A DNA stretch of 64,000 bases from Thermithiobacillus plumbiphilus (GCF_038070005.1 NZ_JBBPCO010000010.1:1-64000), one strand, 5' to 3'. Counted from the first letter of the stretch, positions 9,185 through 20,845 are shown. Numbers and translations are program-made. Notes: generated from the letters alone by a model not told the origin.

Positions 9185-9974
9185 GAACCTCTGAACAACT
9201 GCTGATTTCGGGCTCTGGACCCTGCAACAGTCCAAAATCCGGAGTTTTCAGTCGAGCTTCCCGGTTTATTTGTCTGTTTGCAGCCCGATTTCCGCCTGTT
9301 TGGCGGAGCTTGGGCGCATTACGCCCGTGATGGCAGGTATCTACTGCCGATCAGCAGGTTGGTAAAGGCTGCCAGCCAGTACAGCCGGTGGGTGTTCCTG
9401 GCCAGACCGCGATAGCGGACCTTCTCATAGCCAAATACCCGCTTGATGTAGCGGAACGGATGCTCCACCTTGGCGCGGATGCTGGCCTTGATGCACTCGC
9501 GCAGCATCAGGCCGTGCTGCGCCAGGTGCTGGTTCACCACGGCAAGCACGACCTGGCCCAGGTCATGGCGCTCCAGGAAATGACGGAAGTGGAGGATGGT
9601 GGTCTCATCGGGCAAGGGATCCGACAGGCGCAGCCCGGCGAAGAGACGCATGGAGGCAATCTCGTACAGGGCATCTTCCATGGCCGGATCGCTGAGATTG
9701 TAAAAGAGCTGCGGACAATGCACCCGGAGCATGACGGACAAGCGATACGGTGGCCGGCCCTGGCGCCCCTGGGGATAGTGGCGCCCGATCTGGGCTTCCA
9801 GCGCTGCCCAGGGAATCAGCTGCTCCATCCGCGCCAGAAAGATCTCGCGGCGGGTCCGGCGCTTCTTGCTCTGGTACACGGCTTCGGCAAAACTCAGCTG
9901 ATCCATGACGCTCCTGTCCACACACTGGCCAATGACAACATTATCCACCATCCACGGAGTTTTTCAGAGACTCC
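9185..9974 (-). mobile_element. Internally deleted IS5-family insertion sequence
   Basis: A 790-bp element with imperfect terminal inverted repeats: left GGAACCTCTGAACAAC (from 9185) and right, read inward, GGAGTCTCTGAAAAAC (ending 9974), 13 of 16 matching. Flanking bases are TTAA on the left and TTAG on the right, both fitting the YTAR target preference of IS5 elements but not identical, so the target duplication is imperfect. Full-length relatives are about 1.1-1.2 kb. Loss of roughly 330-400 bp in the middle accounts for the difference. The element sits 79 bp upstream of the methyltransferase gene in the same orientation and ends exactly at the stop codon of the next gene. Confidence 0.85.
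9319..9951 (-). pseudogene. IS5-family transposase with in-frame internal deletion
   Basis: A 210-codon frame whose N-terminal half is a normal IS5 transposase (about residues 60-150, RQGRPPYRLSVMLRVHCPQ then ETTILHFRHFLERH). Residue 152 jumps directly to the C-terminal segment (ASIRAKVEHPFRYIKR). The middle third, which carries the first two catalytic aspartates and the GDAGY motif, is missing. Only the glutamate E163 of the DDE triad remains. The join is near 9490-9500 and keeps the frame, so a short protein could still be made, but it cannot be catalytic. The true start may be the ATG at about 9903 (MDQLSF). Confidence 0.85.
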
Positions 9975-10391
9975 TTAGGGCTTTCTTCCATCTATCTCGT
10001 TAATTATCGGCACCAAACCTTGAGCCACTATGATGCCAGCGAAAGCGAAGCTCAGGTTGTAAAACCAAGGCATTGAATTATTAAAGATGCCGTTTAAGAA
10101 TGCCAACAAGCCAAGCAACGCCAAGAACAGAAGAGGAATTGATGACACAATGCGTAGAAGGCCTCTCTCTTCCCCGAGAATCGCGCCCCAGCCTCCGTGA
10201 ATAACCTCCCAAAATAAATAACTCACAAACGCTGTCACAAACCCAAGAGCGTACCCTGCCAGGGTCGTCGCGCTTTGATCAAACCCCTTATCCTTCGCCA
10301 ATTCCATCAGATGGAATGAGCCCAGCCATGCGATGCTCCCCCAGCCTCCAAGTTGGACCTGCCACGCTTTCATTGTTATTCCTTTGGTCAT
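9975..10391 (-). CDS. Small membrane protein, probable integron-cassette gene
   Basis: A 138-residue protein with about three transmembrane segments (around residues 42-65, 80-105 and 108-130). No family recognised. Its start lies only 14 bases from the GTTAG end of the attC-like site at 10400-10470, the usual arrangement of a gene cassette. Its TAA stop is part of the TTAG/TTAA target of the adjoining IS5 element, and the stop would be unchanged if the IS were precisely removed. A second in-frame ATG six codons later is an alternative start. GC is below the core genome. Confidence 0.6.
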   Translation of the reverse strand: MTKGITMKAWQVQLGGWGSIAWLGSFHLMELAKDKGFDQSATTLAGYALGFVTAFVSYLFWEVIHGGWGAILGEERGLLRIVSSIPLLFLALLGLLAFLNGIFNNSMPWFYNLSFAFAGIIVAQGLVPIINEIDGRKP

Positions 10392-10399
10392 TGTGATGT

Positions 10400-10470
10400 C
10401 CTAACGACGCGCTCTGCGGCAAATTTGTAGCGCAGCGGAAAATTTGTCCGACAGCAGCGCCTTGTTAGCA
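10400..10470 (-). repeat. attC-like recombination site (59-base element)
   Basis: A 71-bp imperfect palindrome between two cassette-like genes. On the plus strand it opens CTAACGACGCGC and closes GCGCCTTGTTAG. CTAAC pairs with GTTAG, GCGC arms pair inside, and AAATTT blocks form the inner stem around a GC-rich loop, with unpaired bases on one arm as in attC sites. Read in gene orientation (minus) it begins GCTAAC and ends GTTAGGAC, close to the RYYYAAC...GTTRRRY consensus. The last consensus base (Y) is A here, a deviation. The 588-codon gene ends 4 bp before the site and the next gene starts 14 bases after the core. Confidence 0.65.
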
Positions 10471-10473
10471 ACA

Positions 10474-12240
10474 TTACTTAGCACAGTAAATTATTGGTCT
10501 TACGTTCATATCTTTCACCGCATGCGCGAAAGAAGAAACAATCCATAATAGCTGGACAATATTTCCTCTCACGGGCTGGCCTTCTTTTATCTTATTAAAC
10601 TCCTTTGTAACATCTGAAATCGAAAGGAAAGAGCAGCATAGGATGCAGCTACGATTGAGCTTATAATCCTTAAGCAAGTTCGCCAGATAACTTTCAAAAT
10701 CATCGATATTACCCTTACGTATTCTCGGGATTTTTGTCTGGACGCCTTTTCCTGACTTATAATTTTTTTTAAACGTTTTATCTAATTTCGACAGCATGGA
10801 GGGCGCATTAAAATACATGCTTCCAAGATTTTTAATTCCCTGACCTACGACATCATGTAAATTGCTGGCTGATGTGCTGGGATCGCCATGTTTTGAGTGA
10901 ATAAAGCATATGTTTGAGTTCTCTTTATTAAAGGTTATATGGTCAGCCCACTCATCACCTAGATCATCACAGAATATGTAATCATCTTCGGCGTGAATTT
11001 TTTCAATGATGTCAAACATTGAGTCTTCTGAAAAATTCTCGCTTTCTTCCGTAAAACTACCTTTTTCCGAATCGACGGCAGGTATTTCCTCTATTGATTG
11101 AAATAGTTCGAGAATGTTGTCGATCTCAGACATACCAGAAGAATCTTCAAAACACGCCCCCATGAAGTACATGTACTTTGGGTCGCCAAAAGTAACGCTA
11201 TAGAACCCATGTTTAACAATATATTTTTGAAGGGTTATTAATTTCCCGTTTTCAGGGACACGAAACTTTGCAAGGGATTTTGAATATAAAGTCAGGCTTT
11301 TCTTGTTGGCTCGAATCCGAGAACCGTCATTAACATCGGCAATGTTCAAATCTGGATCTATATCGTATACTTTTTCTAGTGCAGACTCGAGCTCTTTGTA
11401 GACGCGACTTGAAACACCAATGATTCTCCCCTTCTTTGTTTTATATTTTACTGGGACACCATCCTTCTTCAGACGATCAAACAAAGAAGAGCTCTCTATT
11501 AGGACAGCATTAGGCGAACAAATTTTTAAAACTTCATTTAGTTCCGATTTACTAGCGAAAGCATCTAAAAAGTTTGTATTGCTAGGAGATTCTATTAGGC
11601 CGATTTGCTCGGAAACCCATGCAGCTATATTGTCGATTGTCTCTCTACTAGATGACTCAATGACCCGACCAGTTCCTGATATAGATCTGGTCTTGGCTCC
11701 TTGTCGGAGCTTAAAGTAATAGGGGATTGATCTACCTGCTGAATGAGTAGAAAGTAATCCTTTTAAGTCAGCCGCCTCATACGATCTAGATCTCATTGCA
11801 CGATCAGAAACCGTCATATTTCTAAGCGCCAACCTCTGAAATTCTACATCATCATCAGAGAATGAGGATGAAAACTCCTTGCTGCCGACGAGCGTAAAGT
11901 TTTCGTCCATTAGATCGAATATGTTTGCACAGCTCTTCTTTAGAATGGCAAAGTAGTCACCAATCTCAATGATCAATATAAATGCATAAACCTTGTCTTC
12001 GAAATCATCTTCCAAGAAATAAACTGGCCGACTAGAAGGAAATGCCTTGGCTGAATAAACAAAGCTTAAATTTTGTTCCTCTATATTCCGCTCCTGCCTA
12101 AATACATCAATTACAAACCCACTATTGGGGTTCATGTTCTCAGAGGCAGTGTCGAGGATATTTCTAACTAACTCATCTTCTGCAGGCTCGTTGACTCTAT
12201 AAAACTGTGCATTCTTAGTCAATCTGAGTCTTCCTGGCAC
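10474..12240 (-). CDS. AT-rich 588-aa protein of unknown function, horizontally acquired
   Basis: A soluble 588-residue protein, rich in Ser, Lys, Ile and Asp, from a gene whose GC (judged by eye near 38%) is far below all neighbours. I cannot place it in a family with confidence. One segment (CDDLGDEWADHI ... ICFIHSKHGD, then SNLHDVVGQGI) vaguely recalls nuclease-fold proteins of defence islands such as the DUF6119 group; treat that as a guess. The upstream sequence includes GTTAGCAAGGAGG, giving both a core-site-like GTTAG and a Shine-Dalgarno. With the attC-like site right after its stop, it could be a large integron cassette. Confidence 0.6.
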   Translation of the reverse strand: MPGRLRLTKNAQFYRVNEPAEDELVRNILDTASENMNPNSGFVIDVFRQERNIEEQNLSFVYSAKAFPSSRPVYFLEDDFEDKVYAFILIIEIGDYFAILKKSCANIFDLMDENFTLVGSKEFSSSFSDDDVEFQRLALRNMTVSDRAMRSRSYEAADLKGLLSTHSAGRSIPYYFKLRQGAKTRSISGTGRVIESSSRETIDNIAAWVSEQIGLIESPSNTNFLDAFASKSELNEVLKICSPNAVLIESSSLFDRLKKDGVPVKYKTKKGRIIGVSSRVYKELESALEKVYDIDPDLNIADVNDGSRIRANKKSLTLYSKSLAKFRVPENGKLITLQKYIVKHGFYSVTFGDPKYMYFMGACFEDSSGMSEIDNILELFQSIEEIPAVDSEKGSFTEESENFSEDSMFDIIEKIHAEDDYIFCDDLGDEWADHITFNKENSNICFIHSKHGDPSTSASNLHDVVGQGIKNLGSMYFNAPSMLSKLDKTFKKNYKSGKGVQTKIPRIRKGNIDDFESYLANLLKDYKLNRSCILCCSFLSISDVTKEFNKIKEGQPVRGNIVQLLWIVSSFAHAVKDMNVRPIIYCAK

Positions 12241-12307
12241 TCCCTGCCTCCTTGCTAACGTGAAGTGGACGTCCTAAATGACGCCTTATAACCCGTCAAA
12301 AACGAAA

Positions 12308-12366
12308 CCTAATCCGATCAGGCCCCTTTGAAACACTGGGCTCTTCTGCCGCTCTGCCGGATTAGG
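12308..12366. repeat. 59-bp inverted-repeat structure at the core/accessory border
   Basis: Perfect 9-bp arms CCTAATCCG (12308-12316) and CGGATTAGG (12358-12366) enclose a second pairing of AGGCCC with GGGCT. The span is the size of a short attC site, but the arms have AAT/ATT where attC needs AAC/GTT. On the minus strand the second arm is followed by TTTCGTTTTTG, so it could act as the nrdB terminator instead. It marks the point where GC and gene content change. Confidence 0.5.
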
Positions 12367-12401
12367 CTCCATATAAAGTTGCTATCAGCCCGCAAAAACC
12401 C

Positions 12402-13547
12402 TCAATCCCAGCTCAACGCCCCGCCTGTCTGATACTCCGTCACGCGCGTCTCGAAGAAGTTCTTCTCCTTCTTCAGATCCATCATCTCGCTCATCCACGG
12501 GAAGGGATTGCTCACGCCGGGATACTGGGCGGGCAGGCCAATCTGCTGCAGGCGGCGGTTGGCGATGTAGCGCACGTAGTCGTGGAACATCTGGGCATTC
12601 AGGCCGAGCACGCCGCGCGGCATGGTGTCGACGGCATAGCGGTACTCAAGGTCCACGCCGGTCTTGAAGAGATCAATGATCTCGGCCTGGAATTCGGGCG
12701 TCCAGAGCTGCGGGTTTTCGAGCTTGATGGTGTTGGCGAGATCAATGCCGAAATTGCAGTGCATGGACTCGTCTCTGAGGATGTACTGGTACTGTTCGGC
12801 CGCACCGGTCATCTTGTTCTGCCGGCCGAGCGCGAGTATCTGGGTGAAGCCGACGTAGAAAAAGAGGCCTTCCATGATGCCGGCGAAGACGATGATGGAT
12901 TTCAGTAGCTTCTGGTCGTTCTCGAAGCTGCCGGTGGTGAAGTTCGGGTCGGTGAGTGTGTCGATGAAGGGGATGAGGAATTCATCCTTGTCCCGGATCG
13001 AGGGGATCTCGTGGTACATGTTGAAGATCTCGCCTTCATCCAATCCTAAGGACTCCACGATGTACTGGTAGGCGTGGGTGTGGATGGCTTCCTCGAAGGC
13101 CTGGCGCAGCAGGTACTGGCGGCATTCGGGGGCGCTGATGTGGCGATAGGTGCCGAGCACGATGTTGTTGGCGGCGAGGCTATCGGCGGTGACGAAGAAG
13201 CCGAGGTTGCGCTTGACGATGCGGCGCTCGTCCTCGGTCAGGCCCTTGGGGTCCTTCCAGAGGGCGATGTCGCGTGACATCTGGATTTCCTGGGGCATCC
13301 AGTGGTTGGCGCAGCCGGCGAGATATTTGTCCCAGGCCCACTGGTACTTGAAGGGCACGAGCTGGTTGACGTCGGCGCGGCCGTTGATGATGCGCTTGTC
13401 CTCGACGTGCACGCGGCGGTCGTCGGCGGCGCGTACGCTGGTCTCAAAGCTGGGCTCGGCGGCCGGGGCGGGCTTGGCCGCTACCGGGCGGGCGGGTGCC
13501 GCGCCGTTCTGGCGCGGGGCGGGGATGACTTCATCAAAATCCAACAT
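12402..13547 (-). CDS. nrdB: Ribonucleoside-diphosphate reductase, beta subunit (class Ia)
   Basis: This 381-residue subunit holds the diiron-tyrosyl radical cofactor that drives NrdA, giving dNDPs for DNA synthesis. The E-x2-H-x3-Y pattern (E153, H156, Y160) supplies iron ligands and the radical tyrosine, and a second ligand set lies in DESMHCNFG. The first 45 residues are an Ala/Pro-rich extension. A Shine-Dalgarno AGGAGAG precedes the ATG. It lies 56 bp after nrdA, so both share the NrdR-controlled promoter upstream of nrdA. A class Ic enzyme would lack the tyrosine; it is present here. Confidence 0.95.
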   Translation of the reverse strand: MLDFDEVIPAPRQNGAAPARPVAAKPAPAAEPSFETSVRAADDRRVHVEDKRIINGRADVNQLVPFKYQWAWDKYLAGCANHWMPQEIQMSRDIALWKDPKGLTEDERRIVKRNLGFFVTADSLAANNIVLGTYRHISAPECRQYLLRQAFEEAIHTHAYQYIVESLGLDEGEIFNMYHEIPSIRDKDEFLIPFIDTLTDPNFTTGSFENDQKLLKSIIVFAGIMEGLFFYVGFTQILALGRQNKMTGAAEQYQYILRDESMHCNFGIDLANTIKLENPQLWTPEFQAEIIDLFKTGVDLEYRYAVDTMPRGVLGLNAQMFHDYVRYIANRRLQQIGLPAQYPGVSNPFPWMSEMMDLKKEKNFFETRVTEYQTGGALSWD

Positions 13548-13603
13548 TGTTCTCTCCTGATCTTGTGGGGCGCCGCGTTCACGGCGCGCCTTGTGTTATG
13601 GCC

Positions 13604-16411
<2,808 letters not shown>

Positions 16412-16715
16412 CTGAGGGTCCTCCTGTGTGGTGCGGTTCCGGGTGTTCGTTCACTAGGTTAGATAAATATATATAGGGGAAAGTTTTGTCAAGGTCACAA
16501 GATATTGTGTGTAAAGCCGTGCAGAAGCGGTGGGCAAGCAGTGGGAAAGCAGTGGATAAGTGGGAAAATGCTAGGCGAAATCAGGGCTTGAGTCCTGGGC
16601 AGGGATCCAACCAAAAGGGAATCGGACTTAGGGGGAAGAACAGTCGCTGCTGGGCACTGTTGGCGAATAAAGGTCAATGGAACAGGTGCTTGCCGGCCAG
16701 TTGCAGGCGGATGCG
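16412..16715. other. nrdA upstream regulatory region
   Basis: No gene seen. Besides the NrdR-box-like motifs, the minus strand at 16551-16559 reads TTATCCACT, one mismatch from the DnaA box TTATCCACA. DnaA boxes in front of nrdAB are known in E. coli. The single 8/9 match is weak evidence on its own. GTGGG-type short repeats lie at 16530-16565. Confidence 0.4.
16464..16511 (-). promoter_or_regulatory. Tandem NrdR-box-like motifs upstream of nrdAB
   Basis: Box 1 CACAAGATATTGTGTG (16496-16511) is a near-perfect palindrome close to the 16-bp NrdR consensus. Box 2 at 16464-16479 (TAAATATATATAGGGG) keeps the AT core and the G at position 13. The boxes are 32 bp apart, about three helical turns, the spacing NrdR needs for cooperative repression. 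They lie 53-100 bp before the nrdA start. Confidence 0.7.
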
Positions 16716-17072
16716 CTAACTCACGGCCTCGACCTGCTGCAGGGCCTCTTCGAGGCTGCGGATTTTATCTTCGAGCTCGCGCAGGATGGCAAGCAGCTTG
16801 TCGATGGCTTCCGGCTCGATATGGGCAGGATTCAGCACGATGCTGATGGTGCCCTTGTCGGCATTGAGGAAGTGGCCGATGGCGTGTTCGCGCTGCAGTT
16901 CCGTCAGCACGCGTTTGAGGATGTCCCCGGAGACCCATTGCACGACCTCGGGCCGGGTATGAATGATCACGCCCGCGAGATGCGGGCCGTCACTGGCACG
17001 CTTGGGCAGCCAGCCGACCCGCTGCGTACGGATCTTGCCAGTGGCATCGCGGACGGCGAGATCAACCTCCAT
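16716..17072 (-). CDS. Conserved-looking small protein, function unknown
   Basis: A 118-residue cytoplasmic protein. It has an alpha/beta N-terminal part and a charged C-terminal helix (ELEDKIRSLEEAL) suited to coiled-coil dimerisation. The ATG follows GGGGAGGACT, an excellent ribosome site, and codon use matches the core genome. No family recognised. It stands alone between the nrdA promoter region and the divergent antiporter gene. Confidence 0.65.
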   Translation of the reverse strand: MEVDLAVRDATGKIRTQRVGWLPKRASDGPHLAGVIIHTRPEVVQWVSGDILKRVLTELQREHAIGHFLNADKGTISIVLNPAHIEPEAIDKLLAILRELEDKIRSLEEALQQVEAVS

Positions 17073-17299
17073 AGTCCTCCCCAGGGCACGGGCGCGGCGG
17101 TACCGGCCAAGTCCGGCGAGCTGCTCCCATGATTAACGTCACAGAATGCGAAATTTCCAGACCGCATCTTCTATTGTAGACAGCTTGGATTGAAACAGCA
17201 TCCGCGCGGGAGTATTTCGCTGCCGCTGGTGGCCTAAGACTTTGGAAGCAGGTGCATGGGGGCATGATCGGGGACTGCTCCCGCCACGGGAGCGTGACT

Positions 17300-18979
17300 G
17301 TGAGTTTCTACGACAAGGTTGCTGGATTGCTGCTGATGGCGTCGCTGCTGGGCGCTGTCGCCCTGGCTTTGCGCCAGCCGCTGATCGTGGCCTTCATCGC
17401 GACCGGCATCCTGGCCGGCCCGGTCGGGCTGGGACTGGTGACCGCCGAGAGTTCGCTGGACCTGCTGGCCAGTCTCGGTGTCACCATCCTGCTCTTTGTG
17501 GTGGGGCTCAAGCTCGACATTCATCTGGTCCGCAATCTGGGTTGGGTGGTGCTGCTGATCGGTTTCGGGCAAATCGGCCTGAGTTTCGCGCTCGGTTTCC
17601 TGCTGGCGCTGGCGCTGGGCATGATGCCGCTGACGGCCTTCTATCTGGCGGTCGCGCTGACCTTCTCCAGCACCATCATCGTCGTCAAGCTGCTGTCGGA
17701 CCGGCGCGAACTCGATTCCCTGCACGGGCGCATCACCATGGGGGTGCTGATCGTGCAGGATCTGACCGTGGCCATTGCCATGATGGTCCTGAGCGTGTTC
17801 GGGCCCGATGCGGGGAACGGCATTGGGCCGGATGGCCTGTTGTGGCTGCCCCTGAAACTGGCCGTGATGTTGGCTGGCTTGCTGCTGTTGATGCGCTATG
17901 GCCTGCCCCGATTGCTGCACGTCATCGCCCGTTCCGGCGAACTGCTGATGCTGGTGGCGGTGGCCTGGGGCGCCACCCTGGCGAGCCTTGGGGAGATGCT
18001 GGGGCTGAGCCAGGAACTCGGCGCTCTGCTGGCCGGTTTCTCACTGGCCTCGACGCCTTTTCGGGAAGCCATCAGCACCCGTCTGTCGAGCCTGCGGGAC
18101 TTTCTGCTGCTGTTCTTTTTCGTGGATCTCGGCGCCAATCTCGGCTTTCCCGCCTTCGGCTGGGCCCTGCCCGTGGCCTTGGCGCTTTCAATCTTCATCC
18201 TGTTGGGCAAGCCCCTGATCGTGATGGGGATCATGGGTTATCTGGGCTATCGGCGTTTTACCGCTTTCCAGACCGGGCTGGCACTGGCGCAGATCAGCGA
18301 ATTCTCCTTCATCCTGGTGGCCCTGGGCGTGAGCCTTGGCCACATCCCGGCCGCCGTGGCGGGGCTGGTGACGCTCGTCGGCCTGGTCACCATCACCCTC
18401 TCCGCTTACATGATCCATTACGCGCACCGGCTCTATCCCGTGCTCGATCCCTGGCTCAAGCGCTTCGAGCGCCGGCATCCGCATCGCGAGGAAATCGAAC
18501 TGGATGAGCAGCCAAAACAGGCCAGCCGCCCGGTGGACATCATCATCTACGGGCTTGGCCGCTACGGTCTGCATCTGGCGGAACGCCTGAGTCAGCGGGG
18601 GCTGCGGGTGGTGGGCGTGGATTTCAACCCGGATCTGCTGCGGTTCTATCGCGACCGGCCGCTGGAAGTGCGTTTCGGCGATGCCGAGGATCCGGATTTT
18701 CCGGAAACCCTGCCGCTCGATGAGGCGCGCTGGGTGGTGAGCACGCTGGCTTCCGGCGCGGTCAATCTGGCCCTGTTGCAGAACCTGCGCACCCAGGGCT
18801 ATCGCGGCATGGTGGTGCTGACAGCACACAACGAGCGGGATGCCGGACGACTGTGTCAGGCGGGTGCCGACCGGGTGCTGCTGCCGTTCAAGGATGCCGC
18901 GAGCTTTGCCGCGGAGATCGTGGCGGATGACGTGCTGGTGGAGTCCTGCCCGGTGAGGCCCGGAAGGGACGCTAGCTGA
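17300..18979 (+). CDS. Kef/CPA2-type cation:proton antiporter with TrkA-N domain
   Basis: An inner-membrane monovalent cation/proton antiporter of the CPA2 family. About 12 hydrophobic segments fill the first 380 residues, followed by a Rossmann NAD-binding TrkA-N (RCK) domain with GLGRYG around residues 415-420. Likely role: K+ or Na+ efflux coupled to protons. The frame is open from 17252 (575 residues with the ATG there). I prefer the GTG at 17300 because GGGAG ends 7 bases before it and the remaining protein starts just before the first membrane segment. The 3' end overlaps the convergent comM gene by 8 bp. Confidence 0.85.
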   Translation: MSFYDKVAGLLLMASLLGAVALALRQPLIVAFIATGILAGPVGLGLVTAESSLDLLASLGVTILLFVVGLKLDIHLVRNLGWVVLLIGFGQIGLSFALGFLLALALGMMPLTAFYLAVALTFSSTIIVVKLLSDRRELDSLHGRITMGVLIVQDLTVAIAMMVLSVFGPDAGNGIGPDGLLWLPLKLAVMLAGLLLLMRYGLPRLLHVIARSGELLMLVAVAWGATLASLGEMLGLSQELGALLAGFSLASTPFREAISTRLSSLRDFLLLFFFVDLGANLGFPAFGWALPVALALSIFILLGKPLIVMGIMGYLGYRRFTAFQTGLALAQISEFSFILVALGVSLGHIPAAVAGLVTLVGLVTITLSAYMIHYAHRLYPVLDPWLKRFERRHPHREEIELDEQPKQASRPVDIIIYGLGRYGLHLAERLSQRGLRVVGVDFNPDLLRFYRDRPLEVRFGDAEDPDFPETLPLDEARWVVSTLASGAVNLALLQNLRTQGYRGMVVLTAHNERDAGRLCQAGADRVLLPFKDAASFAAEIVADDVLVESCPVRPGRDAS

Positions 18980-20489
18980 CCGCGGCGGCCGGGCGGTCGA
19001 GACGCCGGTACTGGATGGCCTCGGCGACATGCGCTGACTGGATCTGCTCGATGCCGGCGAGATCGGCGATGCTGCGGGCCAGCTTGAGAATGCGGTGATA
19101 GGCGCGGGCGGACAGGCCCAGGCGGGTCATGGCCGACTCCAGGAGCTTGCGGCCGGCGGCATCGAGGGTGCAGAAGGCATCGACCTCGCCAGCCGCCAGC
19201 AGGCCATTGGCGCGTCCCTGACGCGCGATCTGGCGGGCATGGGCGACCATCACCCGTTCGCGCACCTCGGCACTGCTCTCCGTGGCCTGACCGCCCGCCT
19301 GCAGCTCGTTCAGGGGCAGGGCGGGCACTTCCATCTGGATATCGATGCGATCGAGCAGGGGAGCGGAGAGCCGAGCGCGGTACTGCGCCACCTGGGCCGG
19401 GGTGCAGCGGCAGGCATGGCGCGGATCACCCAGGTAACCGCAGGGGCAGGGGTTCATGGCGGCGATGAGTTGGAAGCGCGCGGGAAAGCGCGCCTGGCGC
19501 CCGGCCCGGGAGATGTGGATCTCGCCGGTTTCCAGCGGTTCGCGCAGGGTTTCGAGCACTTGGCGCGGAAATTCCGGCAGTTCATCGAGGAACAGCACGC
19601 CATGATGGGCGAGGCTGATCTCGCCGGGCCGGGGGTTGGAGCCGCCGCCGACCAGCGCCACGCTGCTGGCGCTGTGGTGCGGCGAGCGAAACGGGCGCTG
19701 TCCCCAGAGCCGGGGATCGAAGCCCTGTGGGCTGCTGCTCTGGATGGCGGCGATCTCCAGGCTCTCCTCGCGCGGGGGCGGCGGCAGGATGCCGGGCAGA
19801 CGGCTGGCGAGCATGGTCTTGCCGGTACCGGGCGGGCCAAGAAAAAGAATATGATGGCGACCGGCCGCGGCGATCTCCAGGGCGCGCTTGGCGCCAGCCT
19901 GGCCCCGGACATCGGCGAGATCGGCATGATGAAGCGCATCCAGCAGTCCAGGATCGCTCACGCCAGGCGGGATTCTTTCGAGATCGCGCAGATGGGCGCT
20001 GACTTCGGCCAGACTGCTGGCGCCAAACACCGGCGCACAAGCGGCCAGGCTCGCCTCGGTGGCATTGGCAATCGGCAGGAGCAGGGCGCGATCCGCTGCC
20101 CCAGCCGCCAGTGCCGCGGCCAGGGCGCCGCGCACCGGGCGCAGGCTGCCGTCGAGCGCCAGTTCCCCGAGGAATTCGCAGGCCCGCAGGCTCTCCAAGG
20201 GTATCTGGCCACTGGCGGCGAGAATGCCGAGTGCTATCGGCAGATCGAAGCCACCGCCTTCCTTGGGCAGGTCCGCTGGCGCCAGATTGACGGTGATGCG
20301 CTTGGCCGGAAAAGTGAAACCCGAGTTGTGGATGGCGGCGCGAACCCGGTCCCGGGCCTCCTTGACCGCCGCTTCCGGCAGGCCGACGATGGCAAAACCC
20401 GGCAGGCCGGGCGCGAGATCGACCTCGACGGCAACCGCTGCGGCGTGGATGCCGGTCAGGGCCCGGCTATGGACAATCGCTAATGCCAA
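18972..20489 (-). CDS. comM: YifB/ComM-family Mg-chelatase-like AAA+ ATPase
   Basis: A 505-residue protein with the three-part layout of the family: an N-terminal Lon-protease-like fold domain (MALAIVHSRALTGI), an AAA+ core with Walker A GPPGTGKT and sensor region AAMNPCPCGYLG, and a C-terminal Mg-chelatase-like segment. ComM is a hexameric helicase that drives branch migration during natural transformation, so transformation competence is possible. It follows ubiK closely but is functionally unrelated. Length is normal. Confidence 0.92.
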   Translation of the reverse strand: MALAIVHSRALTGIHAAAVAVEVDLAPGLPGFAIVGLPEAAVKEARDRVRAAIHNSGFTFPAKRITVNLAPADLPKEGGGFDLPIALGILAASGQIPLESLRACEFLGELALDGSLRPVRGALAAALAAGAADRALLLPIANATEASLAACAPVFGASSLAEVSAHLRDLERIPPGVSDPGLLDALHHADLADVRGQAGAKRALEIAAAGRHHILFLGPPGTGKTMLASRLPGILPPPPREESLEIAAIQSSSPQGFDPRLWGQRPFRSPHHSASSVALVGGGSNPRPGEISLAHHGVLFLDELPEFPRQVLETLREPLETGEIHISRAGRQARFPARFQLIAAMNPCPCGYLGDPRHACRCTPAQVAQYRARLSAPLLDRIDIQMEVPALPLNELQAGGQATESSAEVRERVMVAHARQIARQGRANGLLAAGEVDAFCTLDAAGRKLLESAMTRLGLSARAYHRILKLARSIADLAGIEQIQSAHVAEAIQYRRLDRPAAAVS

Positions 20490-20494
20490 ACGCG

Positions 20495-20845
20495 TCAGTC
20501 TGCGCCGGGTTCGTCATTGGCCCACTGGCCGGAGGCCGCCGTGTTGGGGCGCTCCGGTTTGCGGCCAGTGGCGAGTCCGGCCTGCTCGGCATCATCCGGA
20601 TCCGGCTGGCCGCCACCACCCATGGCATTGACCCGCTGTTCCAGCAGCTCCACCCGTTCGCGCAGCCGGCTGACCAGGGCCCGCTGCACTTCCATTTCGT
20701 CCCGGGTCACGACATCCAGGCGCTCCAGGCTGGCGGAGATCGTGGCGCGGACCTGTTTTTCGACATCGTCCTTGACCGAACCCAGTCTCACCACGGTTTC
20801 CGTGACGCCGCGGACCAGTTCATCAAGCAGGGTATTTCTCGTCAT
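20495..20845 (-). CDS. ubiK: Ubiquinone biosynthesis accessory factor UbiK (BMFP domain)
   Basis: A 116-residue coiled-coil protein (SRLRERVELLEQRV) of the BMFP/DUF526 family. The family includes UbiK, which helps assemble the soluble ubiquinone-synthesis complex with UbiJ. The frame is open further upstream, but ATG 20845 (MTRNTLLDEL) has AAGGAG just before it and matches the usual family start. The C-terminal 35 residues are a disordered Pro/Asp/Gly tail. Position next to two ubiquinone hydroxylase genes supports the role. Confidence 0.85.
   Translation of the reverse strand: MTRNTLLDELVRGVTETVVRLGSVKDDVEKQVRATISASLERLDVVTRDEMEVQRALVSRLRERVELLEQRVNAMGGGGQPDPDDAEQAGLATGRKPERPNTAASGQWANDEPGAD

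Noticed and set aside
12241-12300. Second attC site upstream of the 588-codon gene
   Set aside because: GTTAGC is present near the gene start, but no matching CTAAC arm or clear fold could be found; only a core-like junction remains.
19095-20483. 462-codon plus-strand frame
   Set aside because: Shadow of comM; no family features.
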